In this document: positions 1 to 9,046 of the stretch, piece after piece | Position numbering within the stretch: the first letter of the stretch is position 1 | Layout of the letters: each line of letters begins with the position of its first letter | Assembly: GCA_965246995.1 (NCBI GenBank) | Contig: OZ252008.1 | Location: 3,658,001 to 3,722,000 of the forward strand | Direction: 5' to 3' | Source of the DNA: VXRJ01 sp965246995 | Lineage (GTDB): Bacteria > Acidobacteriota > Vicinamibacteria > Vicinamibacterales > UBA8438 | Length of the DNA stretch: 64,000 nucleotides | The notes under the pieces: model-generated | Told to the model about the DNA's origin: nothing | Databases searched by the model: none | What the model saw: only the letters and a program-made list of their open reading frames with translations | Program-made: the position numbers and the translations under genes

Positions 1-1
1 C

Positions 2-217
2 GAAACACACATGCCGCTCCGCCTTACGTACCGCTTGAACGTCTACGGCCGCGCCCCAGCCATGGAGTTTCTGCAGAACTTCATCGTGGTCGACACCGCG
101 CCCGCCGCGTATGGCGGCCCGAGCCACGCGGAGATGATGGAAGTGATGACGCCGAAGGAATGGCGTCCTCGCGCGATCAGCAGCGGCAACCTCCTGGGCA
201 ACTGGCGCACCCAATAG
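2..217 (+). CDS. C-terminal end of an unidentified protein (5' end outside window)
   Basis: An open frame runs in from the window edge without interruption and ends at a TAG, giving the last 71 residues of a protein whose start lies upstream. The segment has no signal peptide, membrane stretch or motif that I recognise; it contains a short hydrophobic strand (FIVVDTAP) and ends in a basic, polar tail. It is transcribed away from the small minus-strand gene that follows. The internal ATG at 11 is probably not the true start because the frame stays open upstream of it. Function unknown. Confidence 0.55.
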   Translation, partial: ETHMPLRLTYRLNVYGRAPAMEFLQNFIVVDTAPAAYGGPSHAEMMEVMTPKEWRPRAISSGNLLGNWRTQ

Positions 218-264
218 CGCCCCGCCCGGAACGAGCGACCTCGGCACGAGCGACGCTCGGCACC

Positions 265-528
265 TCACCTCGCCGCCGGGATATCTGTCGTCCAGTGCCG
301 TAGTGGCAACGACACCAGCAGGTAGCGCTTCCGGAGCGCGACGACATGTTGTGCGTACTGGCCCTTCGGGATATCGCCCCGCACCTGGCGTTTGCGGAGG
401 CGCCGGAGCTCGAAGCGGTACAGGTCGCTCACGAACTCGTGCAGCAGGTCGGGGCGGGTCTCCGGGGTCGGCCGAACCCCGTGCCCTGCGAGCGCCTCCA
501 TCACTGACGGCCGGTAGTCGTACGCCAC
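265..528 (-). CDS. Small conserved-looking hypothetical protein, 87 aa
   Basis: The frame encodes a short, basic, helical, Arg/Leu-rich cytoplasmic protein without signal peptide or Cys motifs. From memory, similar 80-90 residue proteins occur in acidobacterial genomes, but I know no function. I chose the GTG at 528 (VAYDYRPSV...) because a TAGAAT hexamer lies 8 nt upstream, in the leaderless pattern seen at other genes here. The ATG at 501 is the alternative and gives 78 aa. The frame stays open further upstream, but that part is Arg/Ser-rich and unlike a protein start. The gene is divergent from the lytic transglycosylase, with 89 bp between them. Confidence 0.6.
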   Translation of the reverse strand: MAYDYRPSVMEALAGHGVRPTPETRPDLLHEFVSDLYRFELRRLRKRQVRGDIPKGQYAQHVVALRKRYLLVSLPLRHWTTDIPAAR

Positions 529-536
529 GGCTCGGC

Positions 537-542
537 ATTCTA
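537..542 (-). promoter_or_regulatory. Putative -10 element TAGAAT of the small minus-strand gene
   Basis: TAGAAT on the minus strand ends 8 nt before the GTG at 528. No Shine-Dalgarno sequence lies between, which suggests a leaderless transcript. No clear -35 hexamer is visible. Confidence 0.35.
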
Positions 543-617
543 GCCGTGCCCGCGAACCCCGCGCCGGATGCGCCGCGCCTTCGCCCGTCAATCGTGTACG
601 CTTTCTTCGCTTGGACG

Positions 618-2861
618 ATGACTGCGTGCCCATTCCATCTTCCAGCCGGGCGGGTACTCGTCACCTTCCTCTCGCTGCTCTTCGCCCCGCCCGGACTGGC
701 CCTCCTGAACGGACAGCAGTCCGAGCCTAGCGTCGCTATCCAGTTGCCGGTCGCCGCCTGGCCGGCCGCCGTCGCGCAGATGCACGCGGGTGATCCGATC
801 GGGGCGCTTGCAGCCCTAGACCGCGCGATCACGAACGAGGAAAAGCCACTCGAAGCAACCGTCCTGCGCGCCACGCTCCTGACCCGGGCGGGGCGCCACG
901 CCGAGGCGGAGGCGGAGTGGGGATCGGCAATTGATCGCGCCGTCTACCTGCGCACGTTTGCGCGGCGCGCGATCGTCACGAGTCTTGCCGCACGTGGCGC
1001 GACGCAGGAAGCGGAGCCCTACCTCGAAGAGCTGCTGGGCAGCGACGCCGACCGCCACCGGGACCTGGCGCTCCGTGTTGCCGAGGCGCATCTTGCGGCC
1101 AGCGCGCCCGACCGGGCTGCGGCGCTGTATCGGCGGGTCCTGGCTGCCGGCGGCCGGACCGCCGACGCCGATACCGCACGTCTCGGTCTCGCCTCCGCGC
1201 AGGAAGCCTCCGGCGACACGGCGGCGGCGCATGCGACGCTCCGCATCGCGCAACTCCGTTTTCGGACGGCCGACGCCTACGAAACCGCCGTGCGTGAGTC
1301 AGCCCGCCTCGCCCGCGCACGCGGCGAAGCGTTGCGACCGTTCACCGAAGGCGAATATGCGCAGATTGTCCAGCGCCTCCGGAACGCGTCGCGTTTTCCG
1401 CCCGCTCTCGCCGCACTCGAAGCCTGGGCCATCGCGTACCCCGGCGCCGCGACGCAGGAACGGGTCTCCGCCGAACGGATCGCTACGCTGTACGCCCAGC
1501 GGGACAACCAGCGCGCGGTCGAGGCGTGCGCAGCGTTCTACCAGCGCTTTCCGTCGAGCCAACGCACGCCCGACATCCGGCTGATCGATTTCCGTCTCGC
1601 GATTCGGATGCGCGATCTGGACCGCGCGCGGCGTCTCGGCTCCGACCTCTGGGAGGGCCAGATCGCCGGCGCGGACGAGGAACACCGCCGCGACGCGGCA
1701 ATCCTGCTGGCCGCCGTTCTTGTCGCGCGGGGCGATCTCGCCGGTGGCCTCGGCCTCTACCCCGAGCTGTTTCAGACGGCGCCAACCCCCGACGACGCAC
1801 GCGCGATGCTCTGGCGAGCCGGCGTCGCCGCCGTCCGGGCAGGCGACTACGATCGCGCATTCACGAACCTGCGGGCGCTGATCGACCGGCGACCCGACGG
1901 CAACCTGGCGCTGGCGGCGGAGTACTGGCTTGGCGTCGCGCACGAACGGAACGGCGAGACGGCTGCCGCCGAGCGCCGCTTTCGGCTGCTCGCGAACCGC
2001 TACCCGTACCACTACTACGGCCTGGCCGCACGCGATCGCCTCGCGGAACTGGATGCCGCCACCGACATGGAGTTGGGCGCACAGCTCGAGCGGATCGCGT
2101 TCCCGCGTCTCTCGATCGGACGCGGCGCGCGCACGCGCGCGGAATACCGCGCCGCGATGACGCTGGCCCGCGCGGGCCTGGTAGATGACGCGGCGTGGTA
2201 CCTCCGCCGCCTGCTTGGCCGCCACCGCGGCGACCGGGGCCTCGCGCTGCTCGCGGCGCGCGCCTCCTCCGCGGCCGGCGATGATGCCAGTGCCGCGCGG
2301 GTCATGTTCAGTGCCTTCGGCGCGTTCTTCCAGCAAGCGGCGACCGATCTGCCGGACGACTTCTGGACCCTCGCCTACCCGCGGCCGTTCTGGGAGACGG
2401 TGGTCGATGCCGCGCGCACGCACGACGCCGACCCGGTGCTGCTGGTCTCGCTGATGCGACGCGAGTCGCGCTTCGATCCGGACGCCCGGTCGGCGGTTGG
2501 CGCCGTCGGCCTGCTGCAACTGATGCCGTACACAGCCGAGGCGCTCGCGGAGCGGGCGGGGGTTGGCGAGATCGTCACGGCGGCGGGCGTGGATGACGCG
2601 ACCCTGGCCGACCCGAACGTCAATATCGCACTCGCCATGCGGCTGAACGCCGACCTGCTGGCGCTGTTCCAGGACGAACGGTTACCGGCAATCGCTTCCT
2701 ACAACGCCGGCGAAGACCACGCCGGTGACTGGTGGAATGCCGCCCGCGCACTGCGCCAGGACTTCTTCATCGACAGCATTCCGTACACGGAGACACGCAA
2801 CTTCGTGAAGGAAGTGGTCGCCAACTACGCCAACTACCAGCGCATCTACGGCGACCGGTAA
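618..2861 (+). CDS. slt: Soluble lytic murein transglycosylase, 747 aa
   Basis: Periplasmic enzyme that cleaves the MurNAc-GlcNAc glycosidic bond of peptidoglycan with formation of a 1,6-anhydro end. The start ATG at 618 gives an N-terminal signal peptide (about residues 1-32, hydrophobic core LVTFLSLLFAPPGLALL). The middle 550 residues are an alpha-helical, Ala/Arg-rich solenoid of TPR-like repeats. The C-terminal goose-lysozyme-like SLT domain carries the catalytic Glu616 in RRESRFDP, followed by GAVGLLQLMP and AIASYNAGE, all family hallmarks. The frame remains open 5' of 618, but that extension lacks a protein-like start and lies opposite the neighbouring gene. The gene is convergent with ggt; both stop codons lie within an inverted repeat. 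Confidence 0.93.
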   Translation: MTACPFHLPAGRVLVTFLSLLFAPPGLALLNGQQSEPSVAIQLPVAAWPAAVAQMHAGDPIGALAALDRAITNEEKPLEATVLRATLLTRAGRHAEAEAEWGSAIDRAVYLRTFARRAIVTSLAARGATQEAEPYLEELLGSDADRHRDLALRVAEAHLAASAPDRAAALYRRVLAAGGRTADADTARLGLASAQEASGDTAAAHATLRIAQLRFRTADAYETAVRESARLARARGEALRPFTEGEYAQIVQRLRNASRFPPALAALEAWAIAYPGAATQERVSAERIATLYAQRDNQRAVEACAAFYQRFPSSQRTPDIRLIDFRLAIRMRDLDRARRLGSDLWEGQIAGADEEHRRDAAILLAAVLVARGDLAGGLGLYPELFQTAPTPDDARAMLWRAGVAAVRAGDYDRAFTNLRALIDRRPDGNLALAAEYWLGVAHERNGETAAAERRFRLLANRYPYHYYGLAARDRLAELDAATDMELGAQLERIAFPRLSIGRGARTRAEYRAAMTLARAGLVDDAAWYLRRLLGRHRGDRGLALLAARASSAAGDDASAARVMFSAFGAFFQQAATDLPDDFWTLAYPRPFWETVVDAARTHDADPVLLVSLMRRESRFDPDARSAVGAVGLLQLMPYTAEALAERAGVGEIVTAAGVDDATLADPNVNIALAMRLNADLLALFQDERLPAIASYNAGEDHAGDWWNAARALRQDFFIDSIPYTETRNFVKEVVANYANYQRIYGDR

Positions 2862-2904
2862 CCGCCGGCGGAACGCGGCTGCCCCCTCGGGCTTCTGGTT
2901 ACTA
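2857..2904. terminator. Inverted repeat spanning the slt and ggt stop codons
   Basis: GTAACC (2858-2863) can pair with GGTTAC (2897-2902). The arms contain or touch the slt TAA (2859-2861) and the ggt TAG (complement of 2902-2904). There is no U-tract, so this is a possible bidirectional terminator or processing hairpin rather than a textbook one. Confidence 0.35.
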
Positions 2905-4623
2905 GTACCCCGCCGCGGCCGCATCCGGGCGTCTGGGATCCGGCGCGCCCGCCAGCAGATCCGCCGCCGCGTCGAATGCGATCGCATGCGCTGCGCCCTG
3001 TGCGCCGATCGCCTGCAGCCGATGCCCCCGCGACTCCAGCAGTGCGACGGTGTCCGGCGACAACCCCCGCCGCTCGTACCGCACCACGTCGGGCAGCCAT
3101 TGATGATGAAACCGCGGCGCGGCAACCGCCTCCTGCGCGTTCATGCCGAAGTCGATCACGTTCAGGATCGTGTGCATCACCGTGTTGATGATGGTCCGTC
3201 CCCCCGGACTCCCCGTCACCAGGACGAGCCTCCCGTCAAGGGTGACGATCGCCGGCGTCATGCTCGACAGCATCCGCTTCCCTGGCGCCGCCAGGTTCGG
3301 CGCGGTACCGATCAATCCTTGCGCCGTCGTCAGTCCGGGGCCGGCGTTGAAGTCGCCCATTTCGTTGTTCAGCAGAAAGCCCGCGCCAGGCACGACGATC
3401 TTCGAGCCATAGCTCTGCTCGATCGTCGTCGTAAGCGACACCGCGTTACGATCCGCGTCGACCACCGAGATGTGCGTCGTTTCGTTCCCGACCGGCGGCC
3501 ACTCGAACCGTTCCGTCCCGGATGCCGACGCGCGGGCTGAATCGATCGTGGCGCGCAACTGGCCCGCGTACTCCTTGGACGTGAGTTCCGTCACCGGCAT
3601 CGCCTGGTTGAAGTCCGGATCGCCCAGGTGTCGCGCCCGGTCGGCGAAGCCGCGCCGCATCGCCTCGATGATCCGATGCACGTTCCGCGCGGAGCCGTGC
3701 CCCGCCGCCGCGATGTCGTACCCCTCGAGGACGTTCAGCATCTGCACCAGCGTCACGCCGCCCGAGCTGGGGGGCGGCATCGAGATCACTTCGTGGCCAC
3801 GGTACGTCCCGCGGATCGGCTGGCGCACCTTCGGTTCGTATGCGGCCAGGTCCGCTTCGGTGATCAGTCCGCCGCCTGCCGCCATCTCCTGCGCGATCAG
3901 TTCGGCGATCCGGCCGCGATAGAAACCGTCTGGCCCGTCTTCAGCTATCCGCTGCAGGGTCTCTGCGAGATCCGGTTGACGAAACCGCTCCCCCGCCGCG
4001 TACGGCATCCCGTCTTTCGAGAAGACAGCTACCGAAGCCGGGTAGCGCGCCATCCGCGGCAGCACCGCCGCGAAGGACGCGGCCCGCGCGACGGTCAGTT
4101 CAAACCCGTCGCGCGCCAGCGTGACCGCCGGCTCGACCAGGCGCCGCCACGGCAGCCGTCCCTGATCGGACCAGGCCCGGTGCAGCCCCGCTACGGACCC
4201 CGGGACCCCGACCGCTACGTGGCTGTCGTGGTGGCGCGCCGCGTCGTAATCGCCACCGGCGAGAAACATCTCCGGAGACGACGCGGCCGGCGCGGTCTCC
4301 CGGAAGTCGTAGGCCACCGCTTCCCCGTCCGCCGCCCGGTACACCAGGAACCCGCCGCCACCGATGTTGCCCGCGACCGGATAGGTCACCGCCAGCGCGA
4401 ACGCGGTCGCCACCGCTGCATCCACCGCCGATCCGCCGGCGCGCAGGATGTCGCGGCCCACCTCTGCTGCGATCCGGTCGGAAGCGACCACCATCCCCGA
4501 CCGGTTCCGGACGGGCTCTGACTGCCCTGCGACGCCCGTCACGCCGAGGGTCGCGATCACCGTCGCCGCGACGGCGCCCCGCACGATTGCCCGTGCGCGA
4601 TTAGGCCCCCACCGGGAAAGCAT
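2902..4623 (-). CDS. ggt: Gamma-glutamyltransferase, 573 aa
   Basis: Ntn-hydrolase that transfers or hydrolyses the gamma-glutamyl group of glutathione and related peptides in the periplasm. It is made as a precursor that self-cleaves before a threonine. The start at 4623 gives a signal peptide ending near GVAGQ. The autocleavage/nucleophile Thr is inferred to be Thr382 in NETTHISVVD. Other family features are PPPSSGG, the NNEMGDF segment and GSPGGRTI near the C-terminus. A TATTCT hexamer 6 nt upstream of the ATG, with GGGACA 17 nt further up, favours this start over the in-frame ATG at 4671. The gene is convergent with slt and divergent from the TAXI gene. Confidence 0.93.
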   Translation of the reverse strand: MLSRWGPNRARAIVRGAVAATVIATLGVTGVAGQSEPVRNRSGMVVASDRIAAEVGRDILRAGGSAVDAAVATAFALAVTYPVAGNIGGGGFLVYRAADGEAVAYDFRETAPAASSPEMFLAGGDYDAARHHDSHVAVGVPGSVAGLHRAWSDQGRLPWRRLVEPAVTLARDGFELTVARAASFAAVLPRMARYPASVAVFSKDGMPYAAGERFRQPDLAETLQRIAEDGPDGFYRGRIAELIAQEMAAGGGLITEADLAAYEPKVRQPIRGTYRGHEVISMPPPSSGGVTLVQMLNVLEGYDIAAAGHGSARNVHRIIEAMRRGFADRARHLGDPDFNQAMPVTELTSKEYAGQLRATIDSARASASGTERFEWPPVGNETTHISVVDADRNAVSLTTTIEQSYGSKIVVPGAGFLLNNEMGDFNAGPGLTTAQGLIGTAPNLAAPGKRMLSSMTPAIVTLDGRLVLVTGSPGGRTIINTVMHTILNVIDFGMNAQEAVAAPRFHHQWLPDVVRYERRGLSPDTVALLESRGHRLQAIGAQGAAHAIAFDAAADLLAGAPDPRRPDAAAAGY

Positions 4624-4629
4624 CGATCC

Positions 4630-4658
4630 AGAATACCGGAGAGGCTCCGCCCTGTCCC
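4630..4658 (-). promoter_or_regulatory. Putative ggt promoter (GGGACA-N17-TATTCT)
   Basis: On the minus strand, GGGACA (4658-4653) and TATTCT (4635-4630) are separated by 17 nt. The -10 hexamer ends 6 nt before the ggt ATG, leaving no room for a Shine-Dalgarno site, so the transcript may be leaderless. Confidence 0.4.
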
Positions 4659-4707
4659 CGTGATAAGGCATAATGCACGGCGGGAAGCATCCGACGGGGG
4701 CAGCGGA

Positions 4708-5751
4708 ATGACGTCACGATACTCGGTACGGCCTGATCGACGCAGGCGATGGTCGGCGCTGACGATGGCGGCAGCGGTTACGCTTGCCGCATCGATGGCA
4801 TGCGGCGGGCCGGGTGCGGGCGGAGGCAGCACCTCGGGACTGACCGTGCGGATCTCTATCGCGACGGGCGGAACCGGAGGGGTCTACTACCCGTACGGCG
4901 GCGGTCTCGCGAAGGTGATCAGCGATAACGTCGATGGCGTCGAGGCAACCGCCGAAGTCACGGCGGGAACCGTCGACAACCTGAAGTTCATCGGGAGTCG
5001 TTCCGCCGACGTGGCTTTCGCGCTCGCCGACTCGCTCGATGACGCCGCGAACCAAAGTGGTGCTTTCGCAGACTTCGGCGCCGTGCCGATGCGGGCGCTC
5101 GCGGTGCTGTACGACAACTACAACCACCTGGTGTCGGTAACGAGCTCCGGGATCGAGACGGTCGCCGATCTGAAAGGGCGCGTGGTCTCGACCGGTGCGC
5201 CCGGGAGCGGCACGGAGATCAGCGCGTTCCGGATTCTCGAAGCCTCCGGGGTAAACCCGGAAAACGACATCAGGAAGCAGAGCCTGAGCGCCGCGGCTTC
5301 GGTGGATGCAATCAAGGACGACAAGATCGACGCCTTCTTCTTCAGCGGCGGCATCCCGACCGGCGCCATCCTCGACCTCGCGTCGACGCCCGGCAGGACG
5401 ATCAAGGTGGTGCCGAACGGCGAAACGCTGGATACGCTGCAGGCGGAGTACGGATCGCTCGTGTACCACAACTCTCCGATCCCACCCTCCACCTACCCCG
5501 GGATGGAGGGTACCGTCACGGTCGTGGCAGTCTCGAATGTGCTGGTGGTGCACACCGACATGGACGAGCAGCTCGCCTACGACCTGACTCGCGTGCTGTT
5601 CGAATACCACCGCGAGCTGGCCGCGGTTCATCCGATGGCGGAGATCCTGACGATAGACACGGCCACCGTGGGTTCCCCCATTCCGTTCCATGACGGCGCC
5701 ATCCGCTACTATCGCGAAGCAGGCGCCTGGACGGACGGGGGATCAAACTGA
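4708..5751 (+). CDS. TRAP transporter solute-binding protein, TAXI family, 347 aa
   Basis: Extracytoplasmic receptor of a tripartite ATP-independent periplasmic (TRAP) transporter of the TAXI type; the substrate cannot be read from sequence. The ATG at 4708 follows a G-rich Shine-Dalgarno (GGGGGCAGCGGA). The N-terminus has a basic region and hydrophobic core ending in SMACGG, a plausible though imperfect lipobox, so a lipoprotein is likely. Family signatures are the ATGGTGGVYYPYGG segment, KFIGSRSADVAFALAD, and KGRVVSTGAPGSGTE. The stop overlaps the putative CTG start of the permease gene, a typical TAXI-permease operon arrangement. Confidence 0.9.
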   Translation: MTSRYSVRPDRRRRWSALTMAAAVTLAASMACGGPGAGGGSTSGLTVRISIATGGTGGVYYPYGGGLAKVISDNVDGVEATAEVTAGTVDNLKFIGSRSADVAFALADSLDDAANQSGAFADFGAVPMRALAVLYDNYNHLVSVTSSGIETVADLKGRVVSTGAPGSGTEISAFRILEASGVNPENDIRKQSLSAAASVDAIKDDKIDAFFFSGGIPTGAILDLASTPGRTIKVVPNGETLDTLQAEYGSLVYHNSPIPPSTYPGMEGTVTVVAVSNVLVVHTDMDEQLAYDLTRVLFEYHRELAAVHPMAEILTIDTATVGSPIPFHDGAIRYYREAGAWTDGGSN

Positions 5752-7673
5752 CGACAGATCCGATCACGCCGGTCGACGCGCCGTTCGACGACACCGAGCC
5801 GGACGTTCCGACCCGCACGCTCACCGGGACAACCGGCTGGATCGCTACCGCGCTTGCGGCGGGACTCTCGCTCTACGCCCTCTACTGGGTGGTCGGCATC
5901 GTCCAGCCGCAGATCTACCGCGTCAGCTTCCTGCTGATCACCCTCATCCTGACCTTCCTTGTCTTTCCGATGCACCCCCGGTGGCGCGCGCGGGTGACCG
6001 CGCTCGACTGGGTGCTCGGCGGGGTCTCACTGATCGCACTCGCCTGGCCGATCATCGACTTCGATCAGTTCGTCTACCGCGCGGCGACACCGTCGACCGT
6101 CGACCTGCTGCTGGGCACGGTGACGACGCTGGTGGTGCTGGAGGCGACGCGCCGAACCGTCGGTCCGATCCTGCCGGTCACGGCGGCCGCGTTCCTGCTG
6201 TACGGCTACTACGGACCGTACTTCGAACTGATTGGGCTCGATCTCTTCGCACACCGGGGCTACGACGTCGCGCGCCTTGTCGGCACGCTTTACATGACCC
6301 TCGAGGGGATCTTCGGCGTCCCCCTGCACGTCACGTCGACCTTCATCATCCTCTTCACCATCTTCGGGGCAATCCTCACCCACTCGGGCGCTGGACAGTT
6401 CTTCATTCAGTGGACGATGTCGGCGTTTGGCCGGTCGCACAGCGGCGCCGGGCCCGGACGAACCGTCACGCTTTCCGGCTTCCTGTTGGGAACCGTCTCC
6501 GGAAGCGGCGTGGCCACCACCGTCACGCTCGGCGCCGTCGCCTGGCCGCTCCTGCGGCGCGCCGGCTTTTCGGCCGAGGTCGGCGGCGGGATCCTGTCGG
6601 CGAGCGGCATCGGCGCGATCATGGCGCCGCCGACGATGGGCGCGGCGGCGTTCCTGATCGCCGAGTTCCTGCAGATCACCTACCTGCAGGTGATTGTGAT
6701 GGCGATCGTCCCGGCGGTCCTCTACTACCTCTCGATCGTGCTGATGATCGAAGCCGACGCGCGCCGACTCGGGACGCACGCGGTCGATATCAACCTGCCA
6801 TCGGTCGGCGAACTGACGCGCCGCTACGGTTACCACTTCCTGCCGCTCCTCGCGATCGTGGCACTGCTGGTGAGCGGCATGACACCGTTCCGGGCGGTCT
6901 TCCTGTCGACGCTCCTCGCGATCGGCCTGAGCTTCATCCGGCGCGAGCATGCGCTCGTCCCCCGCCGACTGGTAGCCGCGCTCGAAGCAGGGGGGCGGGG
7001 CGTGTTGCCGGTTGCGGCGACGACAGCGACGGCCGGCGTCATCGTCGGCGTCGTGACGCTGACCGGACTTGGCCTGAAGATCTCCGGCATCATCGTCGAC
7101 CTGGCGGGGGGCAACATCTTCCTGACCGTCGTCTACGCTGCGGTCGCCGTCTGGATGCTCGGGCTCGCGGTTCCCGTCACCGCTTCCTACATCATCGCGG
7201 CCGTGATGATCGCCCCGGCGCTGACGCTGGTGGGGGTGCCCGACTTCGCGGCGCACATGTTCATCTTCTATTACGCGGTGCTGTCGGAAGTGTCGCCTCC
7301 AACCGCGCTGTCCCCCTTCGCGGCAGCCGCAATTACCGGCGGCAACCCGTTCCAGACGATGATGCTTACGTGGAAGTACACACTGCCGGCATTCCTGGTC
7401 CCGTTCGCCTTCACGCTGAGCCCGGAGGGAGCGGGAGTCCTGCTGCAGGGGCCGGCGGCCGACATCGTCCGGACCGTCGGAACGGCCGCCATCGGCGTCA
7501 GCGCCCTCGCGATGGGCCTGGGCGGCTGGCTCCGCCGCGCCGCGACGATGCCGGAGCGTGCGCTCGCCGTCGCTGGCGGACTACTGCTCTTTTACGCAAC
7601 CACCGTGACAGATATCATGGGATTGATGCTCTTCGCCGGAGCCATCGGGTTGCACCTTGTCAGGACCCGCTAA
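5748..7673 (+). CDS. TRAP transporter fused permease (DctQM-type), about 641 aa
   Basis: Membrane component of the TAXI-type TRAP transporter, with small (4 TM) and large (12 TM) subunits fused, as usual for TAXI systems. Many hydrophobic helices are visible. The DctM core appears in GRTVTLSGFLLGTVSGSG and GIGAIMAPPTMGAAAF. The first GTG (5889) would cut off a membrane helix that clearly precedes it (WIATALAAGLSLYALYW). No ATG, GTG or TTG is available further up in frame. I therefore place the start at CTG 5748, which overlaps the TAXI stop (CTGA) and follows GGGGG at 5737-5741. This unusual start is inferred. Substrate unknown. Confidence 0.85.
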   Translation: MTTDPITPVDAPFDDTEPDVPTRTLTGTTGWIATALAAGLSLYALYWVVGIVQPQIYRVSFLLITLILTFLVFPMHPRWRARVTALDWVLGGVSLIALAWPIIDFDQFVYRAATPSTVDLLLGTVTTLVVLEATRRTVGPILPVTAAAFLLYGYYGPYFELIGLDLFAHRGYDVARLVGTLYMTLEGIFGVPLHVTSTFIILFTIFGAILTHSGAGQFFIQWTMSAFGRSHSGAGPGRTVTLSGFLLGTVSGSGVATTVTLGAVAWPLLRRAGFSAEVGGGILSASGIGAIMAPPTMGAAAFLIAEFLQITYLQVIVMAIVPAVLYYLSIVLMIEADARRLGTHAVDINLPSVGELTRRYGYHFLPLLAIVALLVSGMTPFRAVFLSTLLAIGLSFIRREHALVPRRLVAALEAGGRGVLPVAATTATAGVIVGVVTLTGLGLKISGIIVDLAGGNIFLTVVYAAVAVWMLGLAVPVTASYIIAAVMIAPALTLVGVPDFAAHMFIFYYAVLSEVSPPTALSPFAAAAITGGNPFQTMMLTWKYTLPAFLVPFAFTLSPEGAGVLLQGPAADIVRTVGTAAIGVSALAMGLGGWLRRAATMPERALAVAGGLLLFYATTVTDIMGLMLFAGAIGLHLVRTR

Positions 7674-7707
7674 CCGGTAGATGCAGGGATGTATTTGAGG
7701 TGACTTC

Positions 7708-9006
7708 ATGAGAACACGCATGCGCTTGACGGCGTTCGTTGCCCTGTTCGCGCTGCTGCTCGTCCCGCAGGCGCTCGTCGCGCAGGGACTGGTTCGCGTC
7801 GCGCCGGAAGAGGTCGGGATGTCGTCCGAGCGGCTCGACCGCCTCAGCCTGGCGCTCGAACAATATGTCGACGAGGGCCGTCTCGCCGGCGCGGTCGCCA
7901 TCGTCGTGCGACGCGGCAAGATCGCCTACCTCGAGGCGATTGGCCACCGCGACGTCGAGACGCAGGCGCCGATGCCGGCCGACGGCATCTTCCGCATCGC
8001 GTCGCAAACGAAGGCGCTGGCCAGCGTCGGCGTGATGATGCTGCAGGAAGAGGGCAAGCTGTTGGTCACCGACCCGATCGGCAAGTACCTTCCGGCGTTC
8101 GCCGACACCAAGGTGCTGCAGGCGAACGACAGTGGCGGCCACGACATCGTGCCGGCGCGCCGGCCGATCACCATCCGCGACCTTCTGACGCACACCGCCG
8201 GCATCAGCTACGGCATGGGGCTGATCGGCAACCGCGGCCCGGCCGCCGACGCGTGGGAAGAAGCGGGGATCACGGGCTGGTACTTCGCCGACCGCGACGA
8301 GCCGGTGGGCGAGACGATGGCGCGGCTCGCCGACCTGCCGATGGACGCGCACCCGGGCGAGCGTTGGATCTACGGCTACAACACCGACATCCTGGGCGCG
8401 ATGATCGAGAAGATCACCGGCCAGACCCTCGGCGCGTTCCTGAAGGAACGGCTGTTCGATCCGCTCGGCATGAACGATACCCACTTCTTCCTGCCGGAGA
8501 ACAAGGTGGGGCGCCTGGCGACGGTCTACTCGTCCGTCGACGGAGGCAGCAGGTTCGAGCGCGCGCCGGACTCGGGCACCATGCAGAGTCAGGGACATTA
8601 CGTGAACGGTCCCCGCAAGGCCTACTCCGCGGGCGCCGGATCACTCTCCACCGCGATGGACTACGCCACGTTCCTGCAGATGATGCTGAACGGCGGCGAG
8701 TTCAACGGCACCCGGATCCTCTCGCGGAAAACGGTCGAGTCGATGATCAGCGATCACCTGGGCGACATCGCCTTCCGGCCCGGCCAGGGCTTCGGCCTCG
8801 GCTTCTCGGTCATGCATGACCCCGCGGCAAGCGGCCTCCCCGGCTCGGCGGGCGAGTTCGGCTGGGGCGGCGCCTACCACTCGACATACTGGGCCGACCC
8901 GAAGGAAGAGATGGTGGTGGTCTACCTGACGCAGATCATCCCTGCCATCGGTCTGGACGATCAGCAGAAGTTCCGGACGCTGATCTACCAGGCGATCGTC
9001 GATTAA
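7708..9006 (+). CDS. Serine hydrolase of the beta-lactamase/esterase family, 432 aa
   Basis: Penicillin-binding-protein-like fold (class C beta-lactamase/EstB group), exported. A signal peptide ends near LVAQ (residue 26). The nucleophile motif SxxK is S99-Q-T-K102 in RIASQTKALAS. The second motif Tyr is probably Tyr222 in IYGYNTDILG. A downstream GAYHSTYWADP segment corresponds to the third conserved region. GAGSLSTAMDYATFL is typical of these esterases. The Shine-Dalgarno GAGGTGA precedes the ATG. It follows the TRAP operon by 34 nt and may be co-transcribed. The actual substrate (ester, D-amino peptide or beta-lactam) cannot be decided from sequence. Confidence 0.88.
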   Translation: MRTRMRLTAFVALFALLLVPQALVAQGLVRVAPEEVGMSSERLDRLSLALEQYVDEGRLAGAVAIVVRRGKIAYLEAIGHRDVETQAPMPADGIFRIASQTKALASVGVMMLQEEGKLLVTDPIGKYLPAFADTKVLQANDSGGHDIVPARRPITIRDLLTHTAGISYGMGLIGNRGPAADAWEEAGITGWYFADRDEPVGETMARLADLPMDAHPGERWIYGYNTDILGAMIEKITGQTLGAFLKERLFDPLGMNDTHFFLPENKVGRLATVYSSVDGGSRFERAPDSGTMQSQGHYVNGPRKAYSAGAGSLSTAMDYATFLQMMLNGGEFNGTRILSRKTVESMISDHLGDIAFRPGQGFGLGFSVMHDPAASGLPGSAGEFGWGGAYHSTYWADPKEEMVVVYLTQIIPAIGLDDQQKFRTLIYQAIVD

Positions 9007-9046
9007 CCCGACCGGACACCGTTTGCGAAGGAGACGAACTGATACC

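Noticed and set aside
2976..4521. Plus-strand open frames opposite ggt
   Set aside because: Antisense to an intact gene with all catalytic motifs; no start signals.
5690..7711. Plus-strand open frame of over 600 codons overlapping the TRAP permease
   Set aside because: Its product is Arg-rich and hydrophilic while the alternative frame encodes clear membrane helices and TRAP motifs.
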